Part shown: one piece after another, positions 62,060-64,000 of the stretch
Numbering within the stretch: the stretch's first letter is position 1
Layout: each line of letters opens with the position of its first letter
Origin: Plasmodiophora brassicae
Lineage: Eukaryota; Endomyxa: Phytomyxea; Phytomyxea; Plasmodiophorida
Direction of reading: 5' to 3'
Length of the DNA stretch: 64,000 bases
Assembly (NCBI GenBank): GCA_036867785.1
Contig: CP145416.1
Coordinates: 682,001 to 746,000, forward strand
Translations under genes and position numbers: made by a program
Notes under the pieces: generated by a model
Databases searched by the model: none
What the model was told of the DNA's origin: nothing
What the model saw: only the letters and a program-made list of their open reading frames with translations

Positions 62060-64000
62060 ATGGCGTCGTCGGCGAAATCGCTGTCGCTGGCGGAGACCAA
62101 TGCCATGCGGGCCCAGCTGGGCATGGAGCCGCTCAGCGGAGACCGCGACGATGCCGAGGCGCAGGAGCGTGAGGAGGTCGCCGCGGCGCGCGCGGTCGAC
62201 GAGGAGCGCCGGCGGAAAGCCGACCTGGATGAGGCGGCCGCGAAAATCCTGGCCCATAAGGAGGAGCGACTGTATAATGCGTCGATCCAAGGGGCGTCTA
62301 TCGCCGACGAGTATGATGCATCGGTATCTGCTGCTGACTGGGTCAAGAACATTAAGGCCAAGGTACAGGGACGACATTGTCAAACAGAGCGCCGTCGAAA
62401 CGTCATCTAATCGTAATCTCTTAGGGTACACCCGCTGTGCGTGCATCCGCTGCTCCAAAGCGTTCGCGGCCAGTTTCAACGGGACCGCCTGCAGAACTTC
62501 GTGTCAGGCATGACGCCGATGAGTTCGCTGAAGGCGAGACGGTTGTGCTCACCTTGAAAGATCGACGTATCGGCGAAGGTGACGACGACGCCGAAGACGA
62601 ACTGGAGAACCTTGATCTTGTCGCGTCCAAAGCCGTCGAAAGGAATAAGGCGAGGAAGGCGAAGAAGCCCAGAGTGGGTGATGAGGACGATATCGACGCA
62701 TCACGTGGGGTCCTTCAGAAATACGACGAAGTCAAGGACGAGCTTGATGCTAAACGTGGGGGCATTCGAATTACGGCAGCGACCAATGTCGTTGCCGATC
62801 GCGATCGGGCAATACGTGCGAAACTGGACAACAGCAAGCCCGCCGCGAAAGTGGCATACGATGCGAATGTGCCTGCAGCGGCGCCCTCATCGGATTACTA
62901 CTCCAAGGACGAGGTGGTTGCATTCAAGAAGCCGTCGAAGAAGAAGAAAGCGGCGAAGTCGTCCGCCCGTGCCAAACTGGTTCTCGATGATGAGCCAGTG
63001 CTGGGTCCTAGTGCTGATCACGGCAGCCGTGGGGCGGTGCGAACAACCGTACTAGCCCGGATAGACGCTGCCAACGCCGAACTTGCTGCACGAAGAGAAC
63101 GGTTCCAGGCTGCCATGCAAAAGTCGGATGCCCGCTCCCATCAACTAGTCGACGGCCTTGTGTTCGAACAAGATCTCGACGACCCTGAGTTACAGATATC
63201 GCTTGCGAAGGCCCGGCGCGTTGCGCAACGCAAGAACGATGAGCAGGCAGAAGAACAGCTTCCGGCTAGGAGATCCCAGCCAACTGCGAAAATCTCAGCC
63301 GCATCCAACCCAGCCGACATTGAAACTGTGGCGTTCTCTGCAACATCTGAATTCATGACGAACCTTCGCGTATCCACCGAAGAACTGAAGGAACGGCATC
63401 GGCCTGTAAGGAAGGAGGTACAGGTTGAAAATGGGATGCATCCAGAGGAACACGCCCCGAAAGAGGCTGTTGCAATGGTATGTCGTTTTCGACAGCGTCT
63501 ACCTTTTCATGGTGTTAACCGAGGATATCGGCAGGACGTCGGCGGTCACGACGAAGAAGACATGGATGTCGACGGTCCTCAGCCAAAAGCGCCATCACAA
63601 GAAACGGCTGGGTCGGACGAGGAAGAGGACACGGAAGAAGAAATCGACCATGATGTGCGTCTGCATTGTCGAACCAGTTTGTCTGGCACTAACCTTGTGG
63701 TGTAGGAAATTAAATTCATGGACGATGTCGCGCATGCTTCGCGAGGTGTATCTGACGCCCTCCGTCTAATCAGGAGTCGCGGTCTGACGCGGGAAACGAA
63801 ACCCATTCTCATTGCTGGCCGATCGCATGATGCCAGACGTGAGGAATACAAGGTGATGCTCTTCTGTCTCTTTACATTATCTTTGTCTGACGGCTGTTGT
63901 TCAGGACCCGGCACCACACATCCGCCTCGACCGCGTAGACGAGTTCGGAAGGCCTATGACCGCCAAGGAAGCCTTCCGGGAATTGTCCTACGTATTCCAC
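62060..64000 (+). CDS. SART1: SART1/Snu66 splicing factor (U4/U6.U5 tri-snRNP), 3' end beyond window
   Basis: Tri-snRNP protein needed for spliceosome activation. It starts MASSAKSLSLAETNAMRAQL followed by GMEPLSG, the SART1 N-terminal motif (S-[IL]-x-E-T-N-x-[LM]-R-x-x-L-G-[LM]-x-P-L). After an intron near 62363-62430, VVLTLKDRRIGEGDDDAEDE with LENLDLVASKAVERNKARK matches the TLKD region. Then come a Lys-rich basic stretch, long helical segments (FQAAMQKSDARSHQLVDGLV), ETVAFSATSEFMTNLRVSTE, an acidic region and MDDVAHASRGVSDALRLIRS. The last visible exon, DPAPHIRLDRVDEFGRPMTA followed by KEAFRELSYVFH, is the conserved Snu66 C-terminus, so only the last few residues should lie outside the window. 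Confidence 0.93.

Noticed and set aside
1-64000. Retroelements, viral copies, CRISPR arrays, toxin genes, bacterial operons
   Set aside because: No reverse transcriptase, integrase, capsid or envelope motifs, no long terminal repeats and no spaced repeats of CRISPR type were seen; the only mobile-element trace is the hAT remnant.

Overview
This is a gene-dense, GC-rich stretch of a eukaryotic nuclear genome. Most genes are cut by very short GT-AG introns (about 45-70 bases where both borders could be placed), TGA, TAA and TAG all act as stops, and neighbours often lie only tens of bases apart. Flagellum-linked genes (a Rab28 orthologue ending in CAIQ, a WDR17 orthologue and a probable FAM227 protein) suggest a free-living or parasitic unicellular eukaryote that builds a cilium. 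I cannot fix the lineage from this window. Coordinates of multi-exon genes are gene spans; exon borders are given only where joining them gave a clean frame.

Layout. 0-10 kb (+): clathrin adaptor (ANTH), TPR-SAM protein, membrane RING ligase, WDR17. 10-16 kb: MscS-type channel and NDP-sugar 4,6-dehydratase (-), phytochelatin synthase (+), small NDUFA3-like protein (-). 16-21 kb: a RasGEF and a RhoGEF (DH-PH), divergently arranged. 21.5-24.5 kb: a tandem segmental duplication holding two copies of an unknown repeat protein, one truncated copy of POP4 and one intact POP4 (RNase P/MRP subunit). 24.5-32 kb: FAM227-like gene, a 7TM protein, SDF2-type MIR protein, a CtIP/Sae2 homologue, nicotinamidase. 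32-40 kb: an apparent FSH1 hydrolase-RWD-GTPase fusion, a cyclic-nucleotide-binding protein, a TPR protein, a BLES03-family protein. 40-50 kb: RINT1/Tip20, an unassigned propeller-like protein, an eIF4G with MIF4G and MA3 domains, AcpS, a NEDP1/SENP8 protease. 51-53.4 kb: a gene-poor island with a hAT transposase remnant and a large inverted duplication. 53.4-64 kb: membrane-fused phosphatidylserine decarboxylase, cytosolic 5'-nucleotidase III homologue, exosome subunit EXOSC8, MMTAG2 homologue, SRP19, RNase H2 subunit C, Rab28, and the start of SART1/Snu66.

Most genes are single-copy housekeeping genes with no operon logic. The points of greatest interest are the eIF4G with a built-in PAM2 (poly(A)-binding-protein MLLE-binding) motif, the hydrolase-RWD-GTPase fusion, the phosphatidylserine decarboxylase with a multi-pass N-terminal domain, the duplicated repeat-protein/POP4 segment with its 39-base minisatellite and nearby perfect hairpin, and the inverted duplication beside the hAT fossil. 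No tRNA, rRNA, CRISPR or retroelement was found.
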